Shown: in pieces, positions 1-11,389 of the stretch
Layout of the letters: the number at the start of each line of letters is the position of its first letter
How positions within the stretch are numbered: position 1 is the first letter of the stretch
DNA from: Tetraselmis striata
Lineage: Eukaryota; Chlorophyta; Chlorodendrophyceae; Chlorodendrales; Chlorodendraceae
DNA: 64,000 nt
Direction of reading: 5' to 3'
Assembly (NCBI GenBank): GCA_006384855.1
Contig: VCJN01000295.1
Span: 27,106-91,105 of the forward strand
The notes under the pieces: model-generated
The model's database searches: none
What the model saw: the letters and a program-made list of their open reading frames with translations, nothing else
What the model was told of the DNA's origin: nothing
Position numbers and translations under genes: made by a program

Positions 1-333
1 GTCCCCGGTTCGACTCCCGGTACTTGCACTGAGGGACGGAGGGCAATGTCAACCGAGCGTGTCCCGGGTTTACGTGGCTGATGCATACTAGCCCTTTGGG
101 CATCGAATGAGGCAATGGTGGACGGGCTATGCCAGACCTACGACTGCAGCTGGCGCAAAAGGTCAGGTGCTGGGGCGGCTTCGGCCGATGACACAGGGCG
201 AACTTTGCTTTACCGAACTATATTCGGCGTGGCATTTTCTTGCAGGGTTTTTCCTCCCTTCTTATTGTTCTTTTCCTTGCGCGCCGGTACCGACCAGCAG
301 ACGGTGGCGCTGCGGGAGGGAACAGCGCCGCAC
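1..333. other. 3' flank or last intron of the SFI1-like gene, unresolved
   Basis: This stretch follows the donor (minus strand, GTGCGG) of the last exon I can place at 334-541. No further exon is convincing: a short minus-strand continuation near 200-240 would give an in-frame stop after about nine residues, but its acceptor is weak. The first ~30 bases resemble the 3' half of a tRNA (TTCGA loop), but four of five stem pairs and no visible 5' half are not enough for a call. Confidence 0.3.
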
Positions 334-1598
334 CTTCTTTGGGGGCGATCTCCTCCACCAGCAGAGCCCGCCGCTGCCGCGCCTCGCTGTGCACCGCCTG
401 GAAGCGGGCGTGCAGCGCATCGTGTGCGTCCTCCTCCGCGCGCACCACCGCCGCCAGCCGGTCGGCGCGCTCCTTCTCGCTCGCCGCCTCCGCCTCCGCG
501 GCGGCGCGGCGCTTCTGCAGCACCTCCGCCTCACTCAGCGCCTGCGGACAAGGGCACGCCGGGCGGGTCAGCACTCCTCTTCCGGACTCCGAGCAGGTGG
601 GTCCGCTTTTAACATTGGCAAAAAATGGTTTTGCGCGGCGCAAGTGCGTTTATGCTCTGGACATGCCAGCTGCAAATTCGGCGAGTGCGATCTATGCGAT
701 CGTTGCGATTGTCCTACATGAGTCTATCCGAGAATTTTCAGAATCCAATGTATACAATAATACGAGTAGTCGAGACCGAGTATGTAGATCTCTTTGTAGT
801 GATGCTTTACAAAGCGGTGGATTTGTTATTGGCCTTTTTGTAATTTACACGAGTACTCCTACATGTGGATATGCCTCAAACCCCAGTCGCAGTTGCCAGA
901 AGTCTGAGTTGTTTCCAGTATGTTGCGCAGTAGTATTGCGACCGGTACTAGCGAGAAAGGGCCATAATTTCAAACAATTTTCGCCGCCTTTAGGAGGGGG
1001 TGGCTGCTAGCCCACACCCTAGCATGCAACCCCCGGCTCATGACCGCAAGCTTGTTGCCCAGGAGGGCCTGCAGCTCGACTCACCCGCTCCATGAGCTCC
1101 TTGTACATGTCCGCCTCGTCGTGCTGCTGGGCGCACAGCTTCTTCACGGCATCCCGCTCCTGGGCAGCCTGGCACACGGACACCAGCCGGCTCAGCTAGC
1201 CAGCACCCCCCCCCCCCCCCCCCCCCCGGCGCCTTGGTTGCGGTCCTCGCCGCCACCAGAAGCGGCGCAGGAAGGCTTCCCGCAGTGTGGCCAAGGTAGT
1301 TTCTTGCCGATGTTTTTGCAGCACCTTGCTGAGTATACTAGGAATGGTTGGCCCAGCACTGCGACCGGGTTTTGTGGCAGAGTAAAGTGTTTGTGGCGGG
1401 TTGCTGATGCTGTAGTAGGGCAGGATATGGGCCACTTGAGAGTGGTGAAATAGGGGAGTAGGATATTTGTGGACTGGGATATATGGGTGAGATGCGTCAG
1501 CTCGATAGTCTATCGGGATTACCATATTACAGGTTGTATCAGCATGTGTGCGTGCTTTTGGTGAAGTGTTGCTAATATATATATATATATATATACAC

Positions 1599-1655
<57 letters not shown>

Positions 1656-4600
1656 GTATATATATGTATACATAGATATACGGGTGCCGACGCTGTAATG
1701 AGAACACCGTGAATAATAAACTGAGCTGGCTGCCAGAGGTCAAATAAAGACGAAACTATATCGAAGCTATAGCGAATATACTTTTTGGGATATGGTTGCT
1801 AGCAAGCCGAATTCGAGCCTTATAATATTAAGGGTTCTTAGAATAGGTGCGTCGGCACCCGTATGTATAGTATATTATTTGCTTTGTGTTTATATGCAAC
1901 ACTTAAATAACTTGATTTACTGAACTGGAGTGTTGAAAGTACAGTTCTATCAACCGCGGGCCGCACCTCCTCCTCATCGGCCGCCTTCTGCTCCAGCATG
2001 TGCTGGTACTGCGCGCGCAGCGCGTCGTTGTCGGCCTGCGCGGAGCGCGCCGCGTCCTCCACCTCCGCCACCATCCCCTTCATGCGCCGCCCCACGCACG
2101 CGCGCTCGGTGGTGCGGCGCCAGGTGTTAAAAAAGGCCTGGCGGGAGGATGGTGGCCGGCAGGGGGAGAAGGGGGGGGGGGGGGGGGGGTCAGAGGGTAG
2201 TGGAGAGCGGGGCGTCAACCATGCCCGTCTCTGCTCATGCTGGAAGCAGTAGGCCGGACTGCTTCACGATATTGCACAATTATAAGTTTGGTCGGCTGCG
2301 AGTGCCAACGCGCTAGTAAGACCACTGCGAATAACAAATTCCCTGCCTGCCAGAGGTCAACCAAAACTATCACAGAAGTGTAGCAAATGTTCAGACATAT
2401 ATAAGGTTGGCAGCAAGCCCAATTCGAGCCTGCTGATAATAAATGGTCTCATCGGTGCGCCGGCTCCCCTACTATTAATGCACACCATGGGGGTTGGGGT
2501 TGGGGTTTGGCGGCGGCGGGGGGGGGGGTGGGGGAGGAGGGGCTATCATCGCAGTCAGTGTCACTTTTCTCTGCCCTACGGTTTTGCATTAGCACGACTG
2601 AGTCTCGCCACTGCCCTTTTGCAGGGCTATACGAGCACTTGACAGCCTGCTAAGTAGGGGCACTGACCATATCCTCGGACCCCCTTCCCCCTCTGTTGTG
2701 ACTGTCGAATCGTCGTCAGGTATAACTAGAGTGGCGGGTAAGGCTCAATTTACAATGCCTAAAACAGTCACAATGTACACCTGAAAACAGGAGGGGTTTG
2801 GGATGGTGGGTGGGGGGGGGGGGGGGGGGGGGGCGCACCTGCTGGATGAGCCGCTGCTTCTTGTGGATCATGTTTGTGACACGGCGCCTCTTGGTGAGGG
2901 AGGCCATCGCTAGCTGGCACCAGTTCTGGAAGGCGACGTACTGCAGCAGGCGTGCCTGTGGGGGCGGAGGCGGTGATGCAGTCAGCTGCGGGCGCGGTCC
3001 GAGAAGAGCAGCAGGGAACGGGCGGCATGGCAGGCGGAGGAGGAAGGGAAGTGGGCAGCCGGTGCGCACCTCCTCGTACGTGGTGCGGATGAGCTTGTAG
3101 GCCAGCAGATAGCGGACCCAGGCCTGGCGCATCGGGGGGGGGGGGGGGGGGGGGGGTCAAGTTAGTTTGCACGCATTGCTGGTACTAATATGTAACTTAC
3201 ATACCGTACAAACAAAAACGGTCTGCCGATAAATAACGTTTTAGACCGTCCCACAAAGGGAAAAACTATCAAAACGGAGAAATGCGTCATAATACAGGAC
3301 GAATATATCACGAGTATTTCGACACAAAGGTGCAGAACAATTTATTTGTCTTCTTGGCTCCGCAGACCGTATTTAATTGTAAGCTAGATGCACACCATCC
3401 CCGCCCTTTTAGGTTGCCACATGCGATTGGTTTCTACTTCCTAAAAACAGTGTGGAAATATATGTCTATCTTGCGAGTAATGGAACACGCCGCAGAATCA
3501 GCACAAATCTTCCAGGTTGGTGCTGCTCATGATTCATTGTCGGGCTGGAAACCAACTCCATGGTGCAGTGGCATACCCCCCCCCCTCCCCACACACACAT
3601 ATACACATAATATATATGCATATATACATATATGTATGTATGTATATATGTATATGTATGCATGTATATGTGTCTATGTGTGCATTAAACCCGTATTTAC
3701 TTTCATATTTTTAATAAAAAGTATAATAATGCATACCTACATATAATATATACTTATACACACCTATACATGATAATTGCATGGATGGCAAATACCATCC
3801 AAGCTGTACAAATTGTCAGCCATTTGCGATATATAATCCCAAATGATACACAATCGCACACAATTCAACGGAATACTGATAAAAACAGCACACGTGAATT
3901 CACCCCGTGTCCAGTCACCAATCCTCATACCAATCCAATGATCCCAACGTGTACCAAAATCAAGCGACGGACCGCAATAACGGGGTCAGGGCAGCAACCG
4001 GGGATCAGGGCCCCGGACTGTGAGCCCCCGTCCGCACCTGGAAGGCACGCCACGCGAGGCGCGACTCGTACCAGCGCCTGGCCAGCAGCAGCTTGCGCTC
4101 CACCTCGAGCCGCTGCTCCGCGATGAAGCGGCGCCACACCTGCCACGCGTGCCACACCAGCTGCGCGTCGTGCAGGCCCTTGTACCAGGACTCCTCCCCC
4201 ACGCGAAGTGCCCACTCGACGTGGACCTGCAGGGGGCACAAGGGGCGCCGAAAACACTTAATGCCGCCGGGGTGAAACCAACAGATGTATATATATATAT
4301 ATATATACATGTATATATATATATATATTATGAGTACAGGTGGTCCCAAGTGCAAAATAAGAACCCGCCCTGGGTGCCAGAGGTCCAATGTAGACAAAAC
4401 TATCGCGAAAAATATAGCGCACATTTTCATAGGTTGCATGCAAGCCTAGTCTGAGGCTTTTAGTTAGGGTTCTTACAGGTGCTTCGCCACCGGTAAACGT
4501 ATACATCTACAATAATTATTATCATGATAATTATTATCATAGTAATTATTGTATAATCTACAATAATCATTATCATGAACTTAAATCTGTATATTAAGTG

Positions 4601-6640
4601 AACATATGTTTTACATATACACATCATAAACACATCCTGTCCCTGTTGTTTCTCTTGTCAGAGAGCATCGGTATGTATGGCCAAAAGGGCGCGGTTGCTA
4701 GCGGTTACGCTCTGCCGTGGACATAATGGGGGAGATGCGCGCAGGCGGGCTCTCACCACCCGGATGAGGCGTATGATGGGGTACCATGTCTCTGAGGGCG
4801 GCCGCGCCCGCTCCGGCGACTCGTAGCCGTTGACGGCGTGAAACGCCCACCCACGGAAGGCGCGAACGAGCAGCTCCCACAGGCGGGCAGCCTTGAAGTT
4901 GGCGAGGAGTGCGGCGTTTCGGCGCGCGGTGGAGGCCACCAGCAGGAAGCCGATGGTGTGCACCTGGTGCTTCAGCAGCAGCAGCTCCTCCACGCTCCAG
5001 CCCCCCGGGGTGATGAGCATCCCCTCGTGGTAGCCCTCCAAGTAGCCGCGCCACGCGTGGAAGTAGTGATACATACGGCTCTTGATGGCGGACAGCGTGA
5101 CCTGCGCAGGCGGCGGCCGGAAGCAGGGGTGTCGGATTTCATGGCAAGCGGAGCGAGCGCAGCCGGTAGTACCCAGGTACCAACGACCTGCCAAGAGGAG
5201 CGACCCATCCATTTGCAGCGCCGCGGATGGAGCGGACGTGCGGCAGGTGCCCACGAACTTTAAGTGGGTTGTTCGCGGGTGACGGCAAAAGTAATACAGC
5301 AATGTACTCGCTACAGGTATATTGAATTGTTTCGAAGCATCGAGTTGATGTTAAGTCCTTAGGTGCCATATATATTCGATCGTGTCGTATTCTGATACGG
5401 GTGCCGACACGGTAATAAAGCCACTGCGAATAATAAGAACCCGCCCTGCCTGTCAGCAGTCAAATGTAGATGTAAACGTAGCAAAAGCATAACAATTATA
5501 TTTCTAGGTTGCATCATGCAAGCCAAATTTGAACAGGCTTTTTAGTAGTGAGGGCTCTTACGAGTGTGCCGGCACCCGGGGATCTCTGGACAGGCATAGT
5601 TCCGCTCTATTTGCCAGCGGGGTCAAGCAGAACTACAGGTAGCGAACCCGTACGGTGACGGCGGCTCACCAGGCGGCTGCGCTGCCGCATGGCGTCCACG
5701 TACGCGAGCCACGCCGCAAAGGCGCCGGACACGCGGGCCTGGCGCCAGTGGTTGATGGCGGCGCGCAGCTTCATCAGCTTCCGCCAGCGCGTCATCTCCG
5801 CCGCATGCTCGCGCCAGCGCTTGAAGAGCGACCAGCGTCTGGTGTAGATGAAGAACTGCCACGCGCCTGCGGCCGGAAGGGGGGGGGGGGGGGGGGGGGG
5901 GGGAGGGCTGGTCAGCGGCTCGCGCTGGATGCTCTAACGAGAAGGCGGCACACAGCGCCTGAACGTTTGCTGATATATTTAGAGATGTACTATATCTATT
6001 ATGCATATAAATAGAGAGATATAATGTATCGAAATGTAAAAAGTAGTAACATAAAATACAAATGTAAGAACTAGTACAAATTTAAATAAAAGTACTTATA
6101 TGCATTTAAATTAATGGGCAATGGAATCAATACTAATGGACAATGCAATCAATGCCACGAACAATAGGGATCTGTGGACTGTTTTTTTCCCTCACCATTG
6201 AGTTTATCCCGGTCTTCGCGCTTTTCCTTCGCCCACTGGCGCCAAGCCTGGAAGGCCTTCCACAGTAGGCAAATGCGCCAGTGATCTGAGGGCGCAAAGA
6301 GAGAGGGAGGGAGGGATGATACGTTAGGTTTGGTCCCATCCCGCGCACTGCACGGCAATACGGACAAGCGCATGCAGGTCGCGGCGGGTGGCGGGCGCAC
6401 CGGCGGCCAGCTGCCACCGGCGCATGTCCTGCAGGTAGGAGGAGACCTTCCAGTTGGTGATGGCCCAGAGCTTGAGGCTGCGGATGAGCATGTTTTTGAA
6501 CATCTGGAGCCGGATCTTGAGGTGGCAGTCCTTGATGTCAGACTCGTGCGCGATGTGCTTCCACCACAGCAGCACCCTCCGCTTGATGTTCTCCCTGCAC
6601 CCACCCATGCCGCGGCCGCCCGACGTAGTCATACACATGG

Positions 6641-6727
<87 letters not shown>

Positions 6728-8661
6728 ATACATACATACATATACGTACATATATGTGTACGGGTGCCGGCGCACCTTAAAAAGAGCCGTTAATCCACGA
6801 ATTGAGCTTGCATGCAGCCTGTACGAACATTCGCTATAGTTGCGCTCTAGTTTCGTCTACATTTGACCTCTGGCGGCCAGGACAAGGTCTTTTTTGCAGT
6901 GGCCTTCTTACCACGCTGTTTGTGTTTAATAAATAAAGATCATGTACATATGTATATATGTATGTGCATACTTAAATGCATGACCCTACTGTACCTAGGC
7001 ATGAGGTCATAGTGCCCAGCCTACCATCGTCTAGCAATATGTCATAAATTACAATTGACCCCCCACCCCCGGGGCCCCCAGGGGGCATGTTCTTATGCTG
7101 CAGGTGGCGGGTGGGTGGATGGGTGGGGGACCGCACCGCCAGAAGCGGATGGCCAGTGCATCGTTCTCCTTGGCAATCTCCGTGTGCCGGCGCCAGGCGC
7201 GAAAGGCCTCCCTTAGGAAGCGCTTGTTGCGGTTCACCAGCAGCGCGAGTGCGCCGTGGAACTGCGCGGGGTTGCCGTTCCAGAGGCGCCAAGCGCGGAA
7301 CACGCGCTGTTTCTTCATTCGGTCCAGCATGGCCAGGAACATGAAGCGCCGCCGCACCTGCGCCCGCGGCCGTGCCAGCATCAGCGCCCACCGTATGTCT
7401 GGCACCGCGCCTCACAAGAGACAGTTTAGGTCGGGGGGTGGGGAGGTGGGGGGGGAGGAGGGCGGGGAGGGGGGGAGGAGGAGGGCGGGGGAGGGGGGGG
7501 GGGGGGGGGGGGGGCTCACCTCGAGGTGAAGCGAGTGCGCCGACTCCTCCTTGGTGTACAGCATCCATCGGAAGAAGCATCGGCGCGTGAGGCGGCGGTG
7601 GTACAGGTATCGCAGCCTACCGTTGCGGTCGATGCTGTGCGCCGCGGGCTGCCGTGCCAGCGAGCGACGAGGGGAGTCAAGCGCGCGAGACGGTGCTTCT
7701 GCCTGCCATCCAATACATGCAGTTGTGGGCACGAGGCAGTCGAGTGGGGGCAGGGCGCTACCGAGTCGTCCATGGAGATGCGGCGATTCGACTGCAGTCC
7801 GATGGTGAAATGACCTTCTCTGATTGGAGTGTAATTCTCGTGATGGAACATATCGTCGTCCGCCTGGTTGGCTTCGCGTGGCTGCGTCGTGCGGCAGCGG
7901 GTGTCGGGACTCAGCGGGTGGCACCGTTGATTTAGAATATGTATATATATTTTGCATGCCCACAAGCTGCTGGCATGCAAAAGGGGTGATTCTAGTCGCT
8001 TGCTTGTGGGGAGGGGCTCGAGAAAAGGGGGGGGGGGGGGGGGGGGGGGGGTTCACCGTGCTGCTGCGCTGGGGGGACTCCCAGGAGCTAAATAGAGTGT
8101 CCCTCACTTGCATGGAGGCCCGGCGCTGCATCCGCGTGCTCGGGTTGGAACTCGCGTATGCAGAGTAGCCCACCGTCGCCGGCGATCCCGCGGCGGGGCT
8201 GTGATCGTAGGGAATGGTTCGGGCAGGGGACGCGAAGGCGCTGCCTCCGGACGTGCTGAGGCACTCGGGGCTCGGCACCTGCTGTCCGGAGAGGAGGGTC
8301 CAGCAGAGCAAGCTTTTCTCAAAAACATCGAGATCCGAAGGGCCGACACAGAGAGAGGCGGCCGATGCGCGTCGTTACACTAGCCTTGAGACCCCCCCCC
8401 CCCCCCTCCCCCCCCCCCCCCCCCTCTCGCAGCATATCGCACGATCGGACGGGCCCGGGTCGCGGAAGCAGGCGGGTCGCGGGAAGTTGGCGGCGCCGCG
8501 CGCACCATGAGCGGCGCGGGACCCTGGCGTCCTTCGCCGAACGGCGCGCCGCTGGGCGGGCTGAACGGGAAGTACTGGTCCCGCTGCGTGCCTCCGGGAG
8601 TCTGCACCCGCTGAGCCGCCGACCGCAGTGTCGCCCGCTCCAGTTCCTCGAACGCCGGCAT
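334..8661 (-). CDS. SFI1-like centrin-binding repeat protein, 15 exons (3' end unresolved)
   Basis: Exons in coding order: 8443-8661, 8057-8317, 7520-7702, 7137-7357, 6401-6594, 6196-6285, 5670-5866, 4757-5101, 4038-4226, 3070-3123, 2839-2955, 1967-2137, 1257-1324, 1085-1190, 334-541. All joins use GT-AG and keep frame, giving at least 874 residues. The start is the ATG at 8661; exon 1 is low-complexity. From exon 3 on the protein is built of spaced tryptophan/phenylalanine repeats, for example AFRAWRRH, LWKAFQAWRQW, FKRWREHA, VWHAWQVWRRF, AFFNTWRR, which is the pattern of SFI1 centrin-binding helices. Exons 12-15 turn into charged alanine/glutamate-rich coiled coil. SFI1 proteins form long helices that bind centrin at spindle poles and basal bodies; that role is inferred from the repeats. 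The acceptors of exons 2 and 4 are the least certain. A related basal-body or flagellar W-repeat protein is the main alternative. Confidence 0.68.
1574..1650. repeat. (AT)n then (GT)n microsatellite
   Basis: An AT run at about 1574-1595 is followed by a GT run at about 1605-1650, inside intron 12 of the SFI1-like gene and just upstream of MITE copy A. Confidence 0.95.
1681..1861 (+). mobile_element. MITE copy A (best preserved, TA-flanked)
   Basis: This 181-bp element has perfect terminal inverted repeats: it starts CGGGTGCCGACGC and ends with the exact reverse complement. It is flanked on both sides by TA (1679-1680 and 1862-1863), the duplication expected of a Tc1/mariner-type insertion. 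It lies in intron 12 of the SFI1-like gene. It has no coding capacity. Shared internal blocks (TGCCAGAGGTCAA, GCAAGCC, GGGTTCTTA) recur in six other copies in the window. Confidence 0.85.
2298..2472 (+). mobile_element. MITE copy B, degenerate
   Basis: Same family as the copy at 1681: the blocks CTGCCTGCCAGAGGTCAA, AGCAAGCCCAATTCGAGCC and GGTGCGCCGGC appear in the same order, but the termini are mutated. It lies in intron 11 of the SFI1-like gene. Confidence 0.7.
3575..3670. repeat. Mixed C-run, CA and AT/GT simple repeat
   Basis: A C-rich run is followed by CA dinucleotides and imperfect TATG/TATA repeats. It sits in the long intron 9 of the SFI1-like gene and explains the short tyrosine/histidine-rich reading frames here. 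Confidence 0.85.
4288..4330. repeat. (AT)n microsatellite
   Basis: An AT/GTAT run directly precedes MITE copy C in intron 8 of the SFI1-like gene. Confidence 0.9.
4332..4495 (+). mobile_element. MITE copy C, degenerate ends
   Basis: The internal blocks (AATAAGAACCCGCCCTG, CCAGAGGTC, AGACAAAACTATCGCGAA, GGTTGCATGCAAGCC, GGGTTCTTA) match the family, but the inverted-repeat ends are decayed. It lies in intron 8 of the SFI1-like gene. Confidence 0.75.
5398..5578 (+). mobile_element. MITE copy D
   Basis: It starts CGGGTGCCGACAC and ends GTGTGCCGGCACCCG, so the inverted repeats are nearly perfect. TA precedes it (5396-5397) but the right flank is GG, so the duplication is lost or mutated. It lies in intron 7 of the SFI1-like gene. 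Confidence 0.8.
6642..6724. repeat. (CA)n microsatellite
   Basis: About 40 CA units lie in intron 4 of the SFI1-like gene, about 50 bases before the acceptor of the exon at 6401-6594. Translations across it give artificial threonine/histidine or valine/cysteine runs. Confidence 0.97.
6759..6918 (-). mobile_element. MITE copy E, inverted orientation
   Basis: Same family in reverse orientation. Its left end CGGGTGCCGGCGCACC is the complement of the usual right end and is preceded by TA (6757-6758); the other end is decayed. It lies in intron 4 of the SFI1-like gene. Confidence 0.75.
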
Positions 8662-10699
8662 CGCGGCGAGCTCGCTTCTGCGCAGCCGACAATAAGTAGT
8701 CGCGGCACTGGCATCACCCCCCGCGCTGCCACTACCAACTTGACGCCGCACACGCCGCACATCAGCACCGGTTTAAAACCCGCCGAGAATGCTAGACTAA
8801 AACAAATAAAATTGTCCAAGAGCGAATACGAACGAGCAAGGATCGACCCGCAACCCAACACGGCTGCGGCTGGCTCCCGCGCAGTCGAACTGCTCCATGA
8901 CATCCTGTGGCCAAATGGCCACTGAAACCTGAGTGCACCAAGCAGGGCTGCCGCGGACTGCAGCAGTGGGCGTCGCCTCCACTCCGGCATGCCGGTGGAG
9001 CGGACAAGCGTACGACAATCACGTACGGTGTACGCGCGGATAGTACTGCTCCCAGTACTTTCAGGGCAGTGAGGGGGTTGGCTCGCAGCGAGGGTGCATA
9101 CCAGGCGGGGGTGCACTGGCCGGCGCTGGCAAGGTGAAGCACTTAGGGAGCGCCGGCCTGCGTTCCTGGTTGTGCACTCTACCTGGTTCCCTCTCTGCGG
9201 TAAGATGGGTCGCTCTGGGTCTCCGCAGCGTCGACTTGCGTCGCCAATAAGCAACTTCAGGGATATAGAGCCTGACGCTGCGGGCAGGCGGAAGGTGCTG
9301 CAAAAAATAGCGCGCGCCCGAACTGTGCAGCATATCATCCGATGACATCATCGGACATTTGGAATGAGAGATTGGGAGTTGGCGCCCTCTCCACCAGCCC
9401 GGAACCCGCGCGCGCGATTTCAGAGCTCCGCCCGGATAAATCCAATGAATCGGGAGTTAAAACTTCAAATTAAAGTCGATGGAATCTCGTACGGGTAACA
9501 GCTGAAAACCCCATCAAGCAGTGCTGGAACAGCGGGACGTATCCCCATACTGGTAGCGACTACTACGTTGTACACCAGTCAAATAATAATCACTTTGATC
9601 GAGTGATACAGTACGTTCTCCTATCCCCAGTAGTGATACCTCTTAGCTAGGGCGGGAGACTGGTCGGTATAGGGACTGCGTCTGTCCGGCTAACGCACTT
9701 TGGTGCACGGCCGTCGACTTGCGGTATCTTACTCGTACGTAAGCTGTTTGATAGGGCACCCTTCGGGCACATGTTGATCGAAACATATGTATCTAGGTGT
9801 GGTAGGGTCTCCAGGGCATTATTAGGGTTATCAGGGTCTGATCTGGAGACCCTAAACATGGGATATCGGCAGGTTTTTTCTATAAAAAACCGACCTGTGC
9901 AGACTGCTATGGGGCCAACTTTGGCTTAAGAGGGGTTGACGGGTCCAAAACCCCGTGATCCCCTAGCTAAAACATATATAATGATTCCCCAAAACGGGTG
10001 GTTGGGCAGCTGGAGGGCATGACCGTCGTCGACGGGGTCGACAACGCCGATATTTTGTCGACACAGCGCTGTACAATTATGCAGGTGCGATGCAGGGCTA
10101 CATGGGCACAGCGCAAGTGCATGTGCATCCATCAGCAGTGGCAGGATAGTAGGCAGTACAGGTACGCGAATACTTGTGCGGGTACTACGTGTATTCGTGC
10201 AAGTACTAAGTGCAGGCGGCAAAGCAAGGCGCTTCGATATTCATCCGCAGCAGACTGGAAAGTGATCAGCTCACGCCACCCCCGCAGCACGGGTCATATC
10301 AGCAGCATCAATAGAGCAGCTGCAGTGATACCCATGCTTCAAGCAGAGTGTCCAGACGATGCATCACTACGTATCAGGCACGACAAAAGGGGGCACCATG
10401 CACTGCAGTGGGCGGAGGAGAGCGAGACTTGATCGACGCTGGGTGATGCGAGGGCGCTCGTAGTCGATCCCGCCAAGGGCTTCCAGTGCCCGAGTCAGGC
10501 AGGACTACGTGCCGATGGCGGTTCCTTCAACAGTCGAATAGTAAGATCCCTTGTCTTGCGCGATCGCTGCATTTTTGTTCTCCCCGCTGGCTACGGCACG
10601 GTTGCCGATCTGCTGTTTGCCACTGGGGGAGAGGGCCAGCAACTGTGAAGCCCTTGCAGCACCGCTACGGCGGCAGGCACAGTCACGGATCGCCCCGTG
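8662..10699. other. Intergenic region upstream of the SFI1-like gene
   Basis: I see no exon with credible splice sites or domain here. A 339-codon minus-strand frame crosses 8319-9338 but overlaps exon 1 of the SFI1-like gene in another frame, lacks recognisable motifs and has arginine/serine-rich composition typical of a GC-rich shadow frame. The segment next to 8661 presumably holds the promoter; no TATA box is evident. A small hairpin pair lies at 9804-9897. Confidence 0.6.
9804..9897. repeat. Two small inverted repeats
   Basis: AGGGTCTCCAG at 9804-9814 pairs with CTGGAGACCCT at 9843-9853. Just after it, CAGGTTTTTT and AAAAAACCGACCTG (9870-9897) form a second stem-loop with a three- to four-base loop. 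The AGGGTCTCC motif also occurs at the inner edges of the large hairpin near 20.07 kb. Confidence 0.6.
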
Positions 10700-10874
10700 T
10701 ATTGGCACGGGCGCAATACTAAGAACCTGCCGTGCCTGTCAGAGGTCAAACACAGACAAAACTCCCCCGAAACTGCACCATATGTTCTGTCAGGTTGACG
10801 GAGAGCCCAATTCCAGGCCCATAACATTGGTCCTACCGGGTATGATAAGGGTCCCATAGGTGCGCCGGCACCCG
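10700..10874 (+). mobile_element. MITE copy F
   Basis: The right end GGTGCGCCGGCACCCG is intact and the internal blocks CTGTCAGAGGTCAAA and GAGCCCAATTCCAGGCC match the family; the left end is eroded. This is the only copy outside a predicted intron, about 0.5 kb beyond the 3' end of the MOS1/PRRC2-like gene. Confidence 0.7.
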
Positions 10875-11389
10875 GCATAGGCGACAGCCGCACATAGTCA
10901 CCGAGCTATTCATTACCGAGGCACTCCACAAGACTTCAAGGTCAGTGATGAAAGTTCCCCGAGTAGGCTGATAGGCCATGCTGGCGTGAAGGAGGCGCAT
11001 GGAGGCGGGCGGCAGGCAGAGGCGAGCCCCGCATGCGGGCGGGCGGGGGGCGGTAACAGTGAGCTGCCTTGGATTCACAGGGACGGGCGGTCGTCTTCCC
11101 GCTGCGCCCGGCAGGCGGTCGTCTAGGCTTATGGTGGGGCGGGGCGGCGGCTAGGGGTGGTAACCGCGGCCTCCGCATCTAACAGTGGGTCGGGGGGTAG
11201 GGGATGGGTGGGAAGGGGGGGGGGGGGGGGGGAAGGGTGTTGGAGGAGGAGCCCCCTTGCCCCCTTAGCACACCGCTGCGGCGCGGGAGTCCTCCATGGT
11301 CCTCGTCGAAAAAAGGCGCCCGCGCTGGTCGGACCCGTCTATCGGTCTTCTTTTGCTGCGTCACTCCCGGGGTGGCAGGGGGCGTGGGG

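Noticed and set aside
6538-6741. Minus-strand frames with long valine/cysteine runs
   Set aside because: Translation of the CA microsatellite.
8319-9338. A 339-codon minus-strand frame upstream of the SFI1-like gene
   Set aside because: No domain, shadow composition, and overlap with exon 1 in another frame.
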